Shown piece after piece: positions 22,197-29,523 of a DNA stretch of 35,423 nt. Under the pieces are notes generated by a model that did not search any database, was not told the DNA's origin, and saw nothing but the letters and a program-made list of their open reading frames with translations. This DNA is from Alphaproteobacteria bacterium UBA6149 (lineage in GTDB: Bacteria; Pseudomonadota; Alphaproteobacteria; Rickettsiales; UBA998): NCBI GenBank assembly GCA_002423155.1, contig DIUV01000054.1, positions 19,745 through 55,167 of the forward strand. The letters are read 5' to 3'. The first letter of the stretch is position 1. Every line of letters begins with the position of its first letter. A program made the position numbers and the translations under genes.

Positions 22197-22302
22197 AAAA
22201 CTTATCCGAAAAAATCGAAAAAAGCATAAGACAGACAACATCATATACCATCATTAATAAATTTACAATCTTTTTCCTAAAACATCTTTTTCCTAAAACG
22301 AA

Positions 22303-22331
22303 AAAACCACCTATTTTCCAAGGTGGTTTTC
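22303..22331 (-). terminator. Terminator of the 147-aa membrane protein gene
   Basis: AAAACCACCT pairs with AGGTGGTTTT and is followed on the minus strand by a T-run. Confidence 0.8.
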
Positions 22332-22361
22332 TCGCTTACTATAAAATTAGTCACAATCAAG

Positions 22362-22805
22362 TCACTCTACGCAACCATTTTCATTATCATACTTAATCGC
22401 AACATTTTCAGAAAAAACCTCCTGATTATCATCACCAAGCATCTCAACTTCATAAATAATCGACCCCATAGCAACAATCACCGCCACCAAAAAAAACGGC
22501 AACGTAATCCAAACTATAATTTTAAATAAAAAGAACAAATATGGCAAAAATATCAAGCTATAAATCAGCCATTCTCTATCCATGATAAAACGCGCAATAG
22601 AAGCCAATCTACGCGAAAAACCAGAATAATAATCAAGCATCATAAAGCCGATTAAGAGAGAAAAACAAATCACAAAAGCCACAGCCGAAAGCCACATAAA
22701 ACCCAAAATAGCCAAGGCAATAAACGGATAAAACGCCTTATTATCCACCAACGACTTCCAAATTTTACAGAAACCACCAACAAATTTTTCCCAAATACCA
22801 GACAT
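22362..22805 (-). CDS. Small membrane protein, 147 aa, paralog of the previous
   Basis: Not recognised. GAGGAGG lies directly before the ATG. Hydrophobic segments: FYPFIALAILGFMWLSAVAF with VICFSLLIGFMMLDYYSG, WLIYSLIFLPYLFFLFKII, and TLPFFLVAVIVAMGSIIY. The C-terminal tail is acidic and cytoplasmic in style (GDDNQEVFSENVAIKYDNEN). Together with the 129-aa gene it forms a tandem duplicated unit consisting of leader hairpin, gene and terminator. Located between portal and terminase but unrelated to known head proteins; holin-like topology is possible but unsupported. Confidence 0.7.
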   Translation of the reverse strand: MSGIWEKFVGGFCKIWKSLVDNKAFYPFIALAILGFMWLSAVAFVICFSLLIGFMMLDYYSGFSRRLASIARFIMDREWLIYSLIFLPYLFFLFKIIVWITLPFFLVAVIVAMGSIIYEVEMLGDDNQEVFSENVAIKYDNENGCVE

Positions 22806-22839
22806 AAAAACCTCCTCAAAAGGTCTAAAACAAGCAAAA

Positions 22840-22867
22840 AGATAAGCATCCCTACGGACATTTATCT
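22840..22867 (-). promoter_or_regulatory. Attenuator-like leader hairpin, copy 2
   Basis: AGATAA/TTATCT outer stem, TGTCC/GGATG inner stem with G-U pairs, GTAG loop, then TTTTT on the minus strand. Same length and position as copy 1. Confidence 0.6.
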
Positions 22868-22946
22868 AAAACTCCAAAGAAAATTCTTTCAAGTAAAAGA
22901 CCATATTTTTATAAAACAAATCTAAGCAAATTACAATCTTTTTCAC

Positions 22947-24155
22947 CTACTCTCGCCCAGCCAAATCCGCATACCACTGCAAAATCCCACTCCCCGCCAC
23001 GCGCATACTCTTCCTGCGCCAGGCTAAAGCCAACGCACAAACCGCATCATCATGCTGCCCCGAGGGCGCCGAATAGCTCACCCCAGTACGCGTATAAACA
23101 TACTCAAACTGCTCCAACTCCATCTGCAAAACGCCATCAGGAAAGCGCAATTCCCCTTGCTGAATCGCCACCGCCAACCCTTCCATAAGCTGCTGTTTCG
23201 AGTTAGAAGAAAACTTATACCCCTCAAAATTAGCCGCCCCCTGCTGCAACGCCTCCAAAACCGGGTCCCCCACCCCCGTAGAATCCACCAAAGCAGGCAA
23301 CCCCGCAGTTAAAGCTCGAATAGTAGCAATCGTATCCAGCCAAGGTTTCTGAAAGCGCACAAAATTACAAACCACACCTTCAGCATCCAACGCCACCCCA
23401 CAAGTCCAGTCATAAGATTTCGCTAAATCCCACCCCCAAAATCGCGCAGGAGCAAGCGAAAGTTTCCCCACACAAGCCGCAATCGCCAACATCCCAAAAG
23501 GATTCCCTCCATCATCAGAAGCTTCCGCAAGATACAACTCCCGAAACACCGCATCTGGCAAAGTCCGTTTGGCATCTTCCACTTCTTCTAAAGACAAAAT
23601 CCCCGCTTCCGCCGCATCATAAGCGGTAATCTTACTATAATGATAATCATCATCCCCCGACTGCGCCCTACGACACAACCCATAAAACCAATTCTTCCGC
23701 CCCTTAACATTCCCAATAATCCGCACTTTCCCTCGCGTAGCCGTCAGGGTAGAACGCACCGCATACCATGCCTCTTCCTTCACGCGGGAAGCTTCATCCA
23801 CCACCGCAGCATGCACATCCTCCCCATAAAGCGAATCCGGCTTATCCGCCCCCTTAAACCAAATCACCGCCCCATTAACCAAGGTCAGGCTCATCTCACT
23901 TTCATTAGCAATATAATATTCCCGCGGCAAACCCCGCTTCAACCGCCGAAAAGCAATCTTAGCTTGCGGAAAAATCGGCGCCACCCACCAATAATTATTC
24001 CCCACGCGCCCCATCATCGCCTGCTCCGCCAACCAAATAATGCAACCAATAGTTTTACCAGTCTTAGTAGAAGCCTCAATCAACCCATATCTTTTCCCAT
24101 GAAAAATCGCCTGCTCCTGCGCAGGATAAATATATGGACGGCTATAAACGGTCAT
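22947..24155 (-). CDS. Large terminase subunit
   Basis: The 402-aa protein is the DNA-packaging motor and nuclease. Walker A is ASTKTGKT (28-35) and Walker B ends in Asp120-Glu121 (HAAVVDEAS). The RNase-H-like nuclease has Asp243 (FWGWDLAKSYDW), Asp291 (LVDSTGVGD) and Asp369/370 (GQHDDAVCALALA). All key residues are intact. The length is in the shorter range for phage/GTA terminases. Upstream, the promoter and small-terminase-like gene lie over 2 kb away, with a pilin gene in opposite direction and two transposable elements in between; no binding site precedes the ATG clearly. Confidence 0.93.
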   Translation of the reverse strand: MTVYSRPYIYPAQEQAIFHGKRYGLIEASTKTGKTIGCIIWLAEQAMMGRVGNNYWWVAPIFPQAKIAFRRLKRGLPREYYIANESEMSLTLVNGAVIWFKGADKPDSLYGEDVHAAVVDEASRVKEEAWYAVRSTLTATRGKVRIIGNVKGRKNWFYGLCRRAQSGDDDYHYSKITAYDAAEAGILSLEEVEDAKRTLPDAVFRELYLAEASDDGGNPFGMLAIAACVGKLSLAPARFWGWDLAKSYDWTCGVALDAEGVVCNFVRFQKPWLDTIATIRALTAGLPALVDSTGVGDPVLEALQQGAANFEGYKFSSNSKQQLMEGLAVAIQQGELRFPDGVLQMELEQFEYVYTRTGVSYSAPSGQHDDAVCALALAWRRKSMRVAGSGILQWYADLAGRE

Positions 24156-24221
24156 AAGAATGCTTAACCCCCAAATAAAAATTAACTATAATTTAACTAA
24201 AACTATGCCATAATAAATAAA

Positions 24222-24364
24222 GGGCATCTCTAATAACCTATTATGGCGAGCAAAATGCTTAGGCATGGAGTGGCGCAAACGGAGCGTATACTTCACCGTT
24301 AAGTATTGCTCGTAAGCTCCATCGCAGATAAGTTTGCCGCCAGAATGGGTTATTAGAGATGCCC
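24222..24364. mobile_element. MITE-like element, copy 1 (143 bp)
   Basis: Terminal inverted repeats GGGCATCTCTAATAAC and its complement GTTATTAGAGATGCCC are perfect. Both sides are flanked by TAAA (24218-24221 and 24365-24368), a 4-bp target duplication. There is no coding capacity. A second copy in the opposite orientation lies at 26053-26213. The ends resemble those of IS5-superfamily transposons, from which such elements are moved in trans. Confidence 0.85.
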
Positions 24365-24393
24365 TAAAGTTCTCTAACCAACAGGCAGATAAT

Positions 24394-25161
24394 ATGCGTC
24401 AACAATCAGGCTTCACCCTCATAGAACTCTCCATAGTCCTAGTAATCGTTGGTCTAATCATCGGCGGCGTAATGACCGGTCGGGATATGATAAAAGCCGC
24501 CACCATCCGCGCACAGATCGCCCAAATCCAATCCTACCAAACCGCCGTAAACAGCTTCACCAACAAATATGAATCTCTTCCAGGAGATCTCCCCCCAGCA
24601 ATAGCCACCCAATTCGGCTTCACCACTCGCAGCGGCGCCGCAAACCAAGGCGACAACAACACCCAAATAAACGCTGGCTGCGGAACTTTAGATGTAGGCT
24701 GCGAGAACGCCTTATTCTGGAACGATTTATCCTACTCAGGCATAATATATTCCAGCTTCACCACCGCCACCGATGCACAAGTAAATGCCCCCCTAGGCAC
24801 CGTAGGAAACTATTTGCCCGAAGCAAAAATAAAAGGAAACTACATAATCAGCGGCTATATAACCACGAACGCCTACGTAACTGCATTGTCAAATTCCTTC
24901 ACCATAATAGGAGTAAGCCACATAACCGCAGGTTCAGCCACCTCCGCCATGAACATCACCCCTCAAGATGCATCAAATATTGATTTAAAAATAGATGACG
25001 GCAAACCAATATCAGGCAGCGTCTTCACCACCACCATCCCCGCAGCAGCAGCAGTAGGAATCTGCGCCACCGACACCACCGGCGCCCCCCCCTATTTTTA
25101 CAACACCACCACCAACATCTACGCCAATACTAATGCCTGCAATATTAATGTTAAGTTTTAA
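24394..25161 (+). CDS. Prepilin-like / pseudopilin protein, 255 aa
   Basis: The N-terminus is a class III (type IV pilin) signal: MRQQSG then FTLIELSIVLVIVGLIIGGV, with cleavage expected after Gly6 and Glu at position +5 of the mature protein. The following TIRAQIAQIQSYQTAVNSFTNKYESLPGD helix is typical of pilins and minor pseudopilins. The C-terminal globular part has paired cysteines (CGTLDVGC, later CATD and NACN) suited to disulfides. I chose ATG 24394; a longer frame would begin inside the MITE. No pilus machinery genes lie nearby. It is transcribed away from the terminase, so it separates the phage promoter from most of the phage genes. Confidence 0.88.
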   Translation: MRQQSGFTLIELSIVLVIVGLIIGGVMTGRDMIKAATIRAQIAQIQSYQTAVNSFTNKYESLPGDLPPAIATQFGFTTRSGAANQGDNNTQINAGCGTLDVGCENALFWNDLSYSGIIYSSFTTATDAQVNAPLGTVGNYLPEAKIKGNYIISGYITTNAYVTALSNSFTIIGVSHITAGSATSAMNITPQDASNIDLKIDDGKPISGSVFTTTIPAAAAVGICATDTTGAPPYFYNTTTNIYANTNACNINVKF

Positions 25162-25310
25162 CCAACAAAAATCCGCCCCAACTTAATAAAAATTAACTAA
25201 AAACCAAGATGGAATTTTTCCTATAGGTGCAACCCAGCCCCTATATAACTTTATTTTTTACGCGGAACCTACTGTCAAAGCAGCAAGAACGCCTCTATCG
25301 GAGAAATATT

Positions 25311-25439
25311 ATGCCAACATATGCAAAAATCGGCAATTCAGTTATTGCTATCAGTCTTAATTTAAGACTGACTTTAAACACAATGCCTCAATTCAACATA
25401 TACCCAGCCAAAGAACCACAAAGTAAGACCTCTGCGTAA
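25311..25439 (+). CDS. Possible 42-aa small protein
   Basis: CGGAG stands before an ATG that opens 42 codons (MPTYAKIGNSVIAISLNLRL...). A hairpin (CAGTCTTA/TAAGACTG) lies inside it, and another (AAGACCTC...GAGGTCTT, 25425-25457) covers its stop. It may be a real microprotein or just a decayed repeat region; low confidence. Confidence 0.25.
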   Translation: MPTYAKIGNSVIAISLNLRLTLNTMPQFNIYPAKEPQSKTSA

Positions 25440-25585
25440 TGCGCTACGCTGAGGTCTTAAAATGCAAATGAATGCACTTTTACACCATGTAAAGCAAATT
25501 AAGGTAAATTATTGGAACTGGAATTTAATTTCAGTGACTTGGTCATGTTTGTCACCGACGATAAATTAAATTTATTTATTGACGA

Positions 25586-25822
25586 TACTCTACACGACAG
25601 TACTATTAACAAACGACATCACATTGAATAAAAATGATTTTTTATAAAAACCATCCGTTGTCATACCGCCGCAGGGCGGTATCCATGCCAAACCATTGGC
25701 TTAACAGCTAATTGATAGACATGGATACCGCCCTGCATAGGTATGACAACGGATAGATTGTCCATATAACTTACTGTTGTATAATGAAAATTGTGTTGTT
25801 AAGAATACTGTCGTGTAGAGTA
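25586..25822. repeat. Composite inverted-repeat element with nested type-V palindrome
   Basis: TACTCTACACGACAGTA (25586-25602) is perfectly inverted at 25806-25822. Inside it sits a second palindrome (25653-25757) with CATACCGCCGCAGGGCGGTA and ATCCATGCCAAACCATTGGC, related to 16064-16152. No coding capacity. Confidence 0.75.
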
Positions 25823-25955
25823 ATTGACGACAAAAACCCCATAAAAATTGCCGTACAAGGTAATTTTGAGTTAAAAATCGAACCAACATCCGCTTTAAAC
25901 ATCGTGTTCGCATGAAAAACATAGGAACCCACCAATTAAGACAAATATAGTATTT

Positions 25956-25989
25956 CTTATTTGAAATTACGCCCGTAATTTCAAATAAG
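25956..25989. repeat. Perfect 16-bp hairpin
   Basis: CTTATTTGAAATTACG and CGTAATTTCAAATAAG with a 2-nt centre. A GC-rich hairpin AACGCGGC-acgc-GCCGCGTT follows at 26013-26032. Neither has a T-run. Confidence 0.75.
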
Positions 25990-26052
25990 ACGTTCAGTCG
26001 CCACTAAGACTTAACGCGGCACGCGCCGCGTTCTTGCTACGCTAAGACTATA

Positions 26053-26213
26053 AGGCATCTCTAATAACCCATTCTGGCGGCAAACTTATCTGCGATGGAG
26101 CTTACGAGCAATACTCACCTATGAAGTATACGCTGCCAATATATTTTTGGAAGTAATGGCGCCCCTCCATGCCTAAGCATTTTGCTCACCATAATGTGTT
26201 ATTAGAGATGCCC
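26053..26213. mobile_element. MITE-like element, copy 2 (161 bp, inverted)
   Basis: Same ends as copy 1 with one changed base (AGGCATC instead of GGGCATC), flanked on both sides by TATA (26049-26052 and 26214-26217). The interior matches the reverse complement of copy 1, apart from roughly 17 extra bases around 26140-26155. Confidence 0.85.
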
Positions 26214-26272
26214 TATAGCAAATTCAAGTTCTTTACGTAAGTAAAATTAGAAATTGCTATATAATCGAACAA

Positions 26273-26298
26273 AAAAACCAGCCTCCGCGCTGGGTTTT
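26273..26298. terminator. Bidirectional terminator
   Basis: AAAAAACCAGC-ctccgc-GCTGGGTTTTTT, reaching the stop codon of the minus-strand small-terminase-like gene. Confidence 0.8.
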
Positions 26299-26562
26299 TT
26301 ATCCCCCCAAACTTCCATCTCCAATTGCTCCATCTCCAATCGCAATCGTAAACTTCACCTGTTCCTCATCTTTAGGCGCATCCACCACCTGCCCGCCCGC
26401 TTTACCCCAAGCCCGTTCCAACAACATATTCGCCGCCGCCATTGAGCTACGCGCATCATCTCCGCGCATCCAGCCAACCAAACACAAAATAGCTTCTTCA
26501 GAATAATCCCGCGCCAACTCACGAACATTAACCAATTCGCCCCCTCCAACAAACTCCCCCAT
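26299..26562 (-). CDS. Small-terminase-region phage protein, 87 aa
   Basis: The product resembles the short helical proteins encoded directly before large terminases in alphaproteobacterial prophages. Its core LARDYSEEAILCLVGWMRGD then DARSSMAAANMLLERAWGKA has the common pattern of a helical repeat ending in a conserved WGK. A DNA-recognition role in packaging is inferred from position and pattern only. The ATG at 26562 is preferred because the longer frame runs into a terminator hairpin. A terminator follows at once, then 2.1 kb of unrelated DNA before the terminase gene. Confidence 0.7.
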   Translation of the reverse strand: MGEFVGGGELVNVRELARDYSEEAILCLVGWMRGDDARSSMAAANMLLERAWGKAGGQVVDAPKDEEQVKFTIAIGDGAIGDGSLGG

Positions 26563-26603
26563 ATCAAATTGCTCAGCCACCCCAAAAACCTCACACCCAA
26601 ACA

Positions 26604-26631
26604 CAAAAAAACCCACTGAAATATCAGCAGG
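26604..26631 (-). terminator. Terminator-like hairpin in phage leader
   Basis: On the minus strand CCTGCTGA pairs with TCAGTGGG-type sequence (two G-T pairs) and is followed by seven Ts. It lies between the promoter at 26706-26734 and the small-terminase-like gene, as expected for an early or antiterminated terminator. Confidence 0.65.
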
Positions 26632-26705
26632 TCAAAAAAACAATCCAAACAAAAAACCTCACCCAACTAACAGCGCGTTCACGCAATTATCGAATTCTAA
26701 AAATG

Positions 26706-26734
26706 ACTATACATTCGAGCGGCCCAAAAGTCAA
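26706..26734 (-). promoter_or_regulatory. Sigma-70 promoter of the virion block
   Basis: On the minus strand TTGACT (26734-26729), a 17-bp spacer and TATAGT (26711-26706) give a near-consensus promoter. The start would be near 26699. The near-palindrome AATTATCGAATT (26686-26697) at the start site could be an operator. Confidence 0.75.
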
Positions 26735-26799
26735 GTTTTTTTATGACAGTGCTATAACATAAATATTTTACTCCACAAAAATTTGACCCATCCCCCCAT

Positions 26800-27034
26800 A
26801 ATATGTTACCCTACCTGAAGAATCAGAGAATCTGATTTCGGGGCTTAACAACCTTTCCAACAACGGCTGGTATTCGCCGTTAAAAATACCTCCCTTTCCT
26901 GCATGGTCTGGGAGGCGCTGTCGTATGTCCAGCCGCAAGGTAAAGGGCAGCACGATCGTTTGTTGGCGATTTGTTAACTCCCAGACCACCAACGACAAGT
27001 TGGTGGTCAGCAACCACAACGCAAGGGAGTTAAC
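26800..27034 (+). ncRNA. Candidate structured RNA / long 5' leader
   Basis: A series of clear stems: AATCAGA-gaa-TCTGATT; AACGGC-loop-GCCGTT; CCTCCC-loop-GGGAGG; CC-GCAA-GG (GNRA loop); and at the end GTTAACTCCC (26972-26981) paired with GGGAGTTAAC (27025-27034), enclosing GACCACCAAC-gacaa-GTTGGTGGTC. GC content is visibly higher than in the flanks. The last stem covers the GGGAG ribosome binding site of the next gene. Not matched to RNase P, tmRNA, SRP or 6S RNA by eye. A minus-strand frame of 98 codons covers the same DNA and cannot be excluded as a decayed gene. Confidence 0.5.
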
Positions 27035-27037
27035 ACC

Positions 27038-27358
27038 ATGAAAAATCAAGCAAATCCAGAGCAATTCAGCCTTTGGGCAAATATATTAGATAAATTCCTC
27101 CCCACCCCCAAAAAACAAAAATTCCCCCTAGAGCAAGAACTAAACACCATAAACCGCATCCTAACCATCACCCAAAACCACCTAAACAACCCAGACTACC
27201 TCCCCACCCCAAAAGAAGTAGAATTCCTCCACCAACTATCCCACGAATTATGGAAAAACTACCTAGTCGCCAAACAAGCCAGCAACGAAACACACCGCCG
27301 CTTGAACAAAGGGGAAGAAAAGCAAATGAAAAAAACGCAAATTGATGATAATAGCTGA
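27038..27358 (+). CDS. Hypothetical protein, 106 aa
   Basis: Not recognised. The small helical, basic-ended protein has SLWANILDKFLPTPKKQK, then ELNTINRILTITQNHLNNPD and a C-terminal ETHRRLNKGEEKQMKKTQ. GGGAG lies eight bases before the ATG but inside a 10-bp stem, so translation is probably controlled by unfolding of the leader. It could be a small regulator or structural phage-like protein. Confidence 0.6.
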   Translation: MKNQANPEQFSLWANILDKFLPTPKKQKFPLEQELNTINRILTITQNHLNNPDYLPTPKEVEFLHQLSHELWKNYLVAKQASNETHRRLNKGEEKQMKKTQIDDNS

Positions 27359-27518
27359 TTTTTGATTTGAAACGGTGGATTCTTTTTATAACGGCAATTA
27401 TTGTAGGTTTGTTTTATAAACTTGTTGTTTGACTTGAGTATCTATTTTTGAACATATTTCTTCAATGGATTCTATTAAGCCAAGCGCTTCATTTTTATTA
27501 GTGTAAACTATAATTTAA

Positions 27519-27823
27519 TTCCCACTAATGAGAGGCAAGCACGAGCCAATCATCAACTTTGAAACATACACAATAATTCAAGACAAAATGCATGACAGGT
27601 CGCATGCTCCAGTACGCAAAGATTTGCACGAAGATTTTGTTTTACGCGGATTTGTCATTTGCTATTGCTGCAAAGTGCCACTTACATCATGTTGATCGGC
27701 AGGCAGATTTGAGAAATATCCTTACTATTTGTGCAGGAACAAAAATTGCAAACTTTATGGCAAGTCCATCAAGAGAGAGAGAGAGAGAGAGAGAGAGCTT
27801 TTTCCAGAGCATTGGCATATAGC
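27519..27823 (+). pseudogene. Serine recombinase remnant (zinc-ribbon region)
   Basis: The frame reads FPLMRGKHEPIINFETYTII, then LHEDFVLRGFVICYCCKVPL, TSC, a TGA stop where the family has Trp, SAGRFEKYPYYLCRNKNCKL and YGKSIKRE. This is the recombinase plus zinc-beta-ribbon part of large serine recombinases (usual pattern LRGFVxCxxCxxPLTxCWSxGRxxKYPYYLC). The catalytic domain is absent upstream and the frame is closed by a TAA before Phe. The end runs into a (GA)n microsatellite giving (RE)n. A dead integrase, possibly from the element that entered near tRNA-Val. Confidence 0.85.
27772..27797. repeat. (AG)13 microsatellite
   Basis: Thirteen uninterrupted AG units inside the recombinase remnant. 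Long dinucleotide runs are unusual in bacteria and prone to slippage. Confidence 0.9.
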
Positions 27824-27902
27824 AAAGACGAAGGTTATCAAACCGCCGCTCTCTCGCTTCCCTTCTTGGTTTTAAGGGATTTATCCGATACAAATTCAAG
27901 TT

Positions 27903-27979
27903 TGGTGGGCGATAATGGACTCGAACCATCGACCTCTACGATGTCAACGTAGCGCTCTAACCAACTGAGCTAATCGCCC
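27903..27979 (-). tRNA. tRNA-Val (anticodon GAC)
   Basis: A complete 77-nt cloverleaf on the minus strand. Acceptor GGGCGAT pairs with ATCGCCC; the D arm includes AGCTCAGTTGGTTAGAGC; the anticodon stem CTACG/CGTAG encloses TTGACAT with anticodon GAC; the T arm has GGTTCGAGTCC; and CCA is encoded. tRNA genes are common integration sites; the recombinase remnant lies 80 bp beyond its 3' end. Confidence 0.96.
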
Positions 27980-28194
27980 CATATAATAATTATTTGCACA
28001 GAATTATTTGGGTGCTCAAAATATACTCTCTTTTTATATAATCAAGTAGTAAAAATATTAGTGTGGTTTTTAGCGCTAAACACATCCGTTAGTTGCAAAA
28101 TAGAACATTATATACGATTTGTAGTTGATTTAATGTTTTTTATATGCACAAAATGGCGCAGTGATTTAAAAAATATTTACGTGGAGCGATGGAT

Positions 28195-29460
28195 ATGAAA
28201 AAGATACTTATTATTAATGAAAATCCCATCCAAAATAACCAGCTAACAGAAATAATGAAAACTTTAGATTATGAGCCAATATACATAAATTTATACCAAA
28301 AAGCATTATCTTACATAATATTACCAAACAATCCCAAGCCTGATATATTATTAGCAGATATTACTATACCCAATGAAGAAAACATAAATTTATTACGCAT
28401 GATAAACGCAGCACATCCAAAACTGCCGATTATAATACTAACTCAACCGACTAATAATAATATATTATTATCAGAAATAAAAAACATCGCCAATGAAATA
28501 ATTGAAAAGCCATTTATTAATGAAAAACTGGAATTATCTATAAAAACACATCTAAAAATACATAAAATAGTAAAAAACATTACCAAGTGTGCTACGAGAG
28601 ATTTTTTTAAAATAAATGATTTTGTCGGAACCAGCCATTCTTGGTTATCCATAATAAATCAAGCACAAATTGCGGCTAATTCTAAGCAAAATGTCTTAAT
28701 TTATGGAGAAGCAGGAGTGGGAAAAAACTTACTTAGCCATATCATTCATGACGAAAGCCTAAGACGCCATCATAAATTCATTTCCACAAAAATAACTAAT
28801 GATGAACAGATTATCCGAAAACATTGTCAAGCAGCACAAAATGGCAGTTTGCAGTTAAAAGTTGAAGAAGGAACTAATTTTGACTGGCAGAGTATAAATG
28901 CAATTGCACGAGAACATAATATGCGCTTGTTTATTATTTATAAACAGCAAAATAGCATATCAAACAAGTATATACAAAATTTATTTTCCATTCCCGAAAC
29001 TCAAAATATTTATATCCCTCCTCTGCGGCATCGTCAGGAGGATATATTATCCATCGCTGAACATTTTAATAAATATTTTTCAAAAACTTACTGCAAGAGG
29101 CACGCTTCTTTATCCAGCAAAGCAATCACCCATTTAATAAGTTCTCCGTGGTTAGAAAATGTCAGACAAATACAATGGATATTCCAACAAATTATCTACA
29201 ACCATAGCCCCAAAACCATAACCTCGAAACAAATAATAGAAACCAACCAAAATAGCCCTTGGGAAGCAGGATCACAGCAGAAAAAACACGTAAAACTTTA
29301 TACAGAAAACGGAAAATTACGCAGTTTAGATGATATAGAACAAGAAATTATCCGCCATGCCCTGCTTGAAGGCAAAGAATCGCGCTGTGAAATTGCCAAG
29401 AAATTGGGAATCGGGCGGACGACGTTATATCGCAAGGTGCAACAGCAACAAAGTGCTTAA
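28195..29460 (+). CDS. NtrC-like response regulator with degenerate AAA+ domain
   Basis: 421 aa with the domain order of NtrC-type regulators: receiver (1-120, phospho-acceptor Asp55 in ILLADITIP, Lys105 in EKPF), AAA+ region (about 143-345) and Fis-type helix-turn-helix (382-418, CEIAKKLGIGRTTLYRKV). The AAA+ part is crippled. Walker A is GEAGVGKN, with Asn in place of Thr/Ser. The segment that should hold GAFTGA is shortened and the motif is missing. Walker B is NGSLQLKVEEG instead of GTLFLDE. Activation of sigma-54 polymerase is therefore unlikely; it may act as a phosphorylation-controlled DNA binder. ATG 28195, eight bases after GGAG, is preferred to the ATG two bases after it. No histidine kinase is adjacent. 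Confidence 0.88.
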   Translation: MKKILIINENPIQNNQLTEIMKTLDYEPIYINLYQKALSYIILPNNPKPDILLADITIPNEENINLLRMINAAHPKLPIIILTQPTNNNILLSEIKNIANEIIEKPFINEKLELSIKTHLKIHKIVKNITKCATRDFFKINDFVGTSHSWLSIINQAQIAANSKQNVLIYGEAGVGKNLLSHIIHDESLRRHHKFISTKITNDEQIIRKHCQAAQNGSLQLKVEEGTNFDWQSINAIAREHNMRLFIIYKQQNSISNKYIQNLFSIPETQNIYIPPLRHRQEDILSIAEHFNKYFSKTYCKRHASLSSKAITHLISSPWLENVRQIQWIFQQIIYNHSPKTITSKQIIETNQNSPWEAGSQQKKHVKLYTENGKLRSLDDIEQEIIRHALLEGKESRCEIAKKLGIGRTTLYRKVQQQQSA

Positions 29461-29474
29461 GGTGGTTGGGATAT

Positions 29475-29516
29475 AAAAAAAGCGGGTGAAACAAATTCCA
29501 CCCGCCCTCAAAAAAT
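29475..29516 (-). terminator. Terminator of the terB-like gene
   Basis: GCGGGTG/CACCCGC stem followed on the minus strand by seven Ts; A-rich on the other side, so weakly bidirectional. Confidence 0.75.
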
Positions 29517-29523
29517 ACCAATC

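Noticed and set aside
26768..27064. 98-codon minus-strand frame ending in YYGGMGQIFVE
   Set aside because: Not listed as a gene because strong stems and a hidden ribosome binding site on the plus strand suggest RNA; it remains a possible decayed gene and is noted under the RNA entry.
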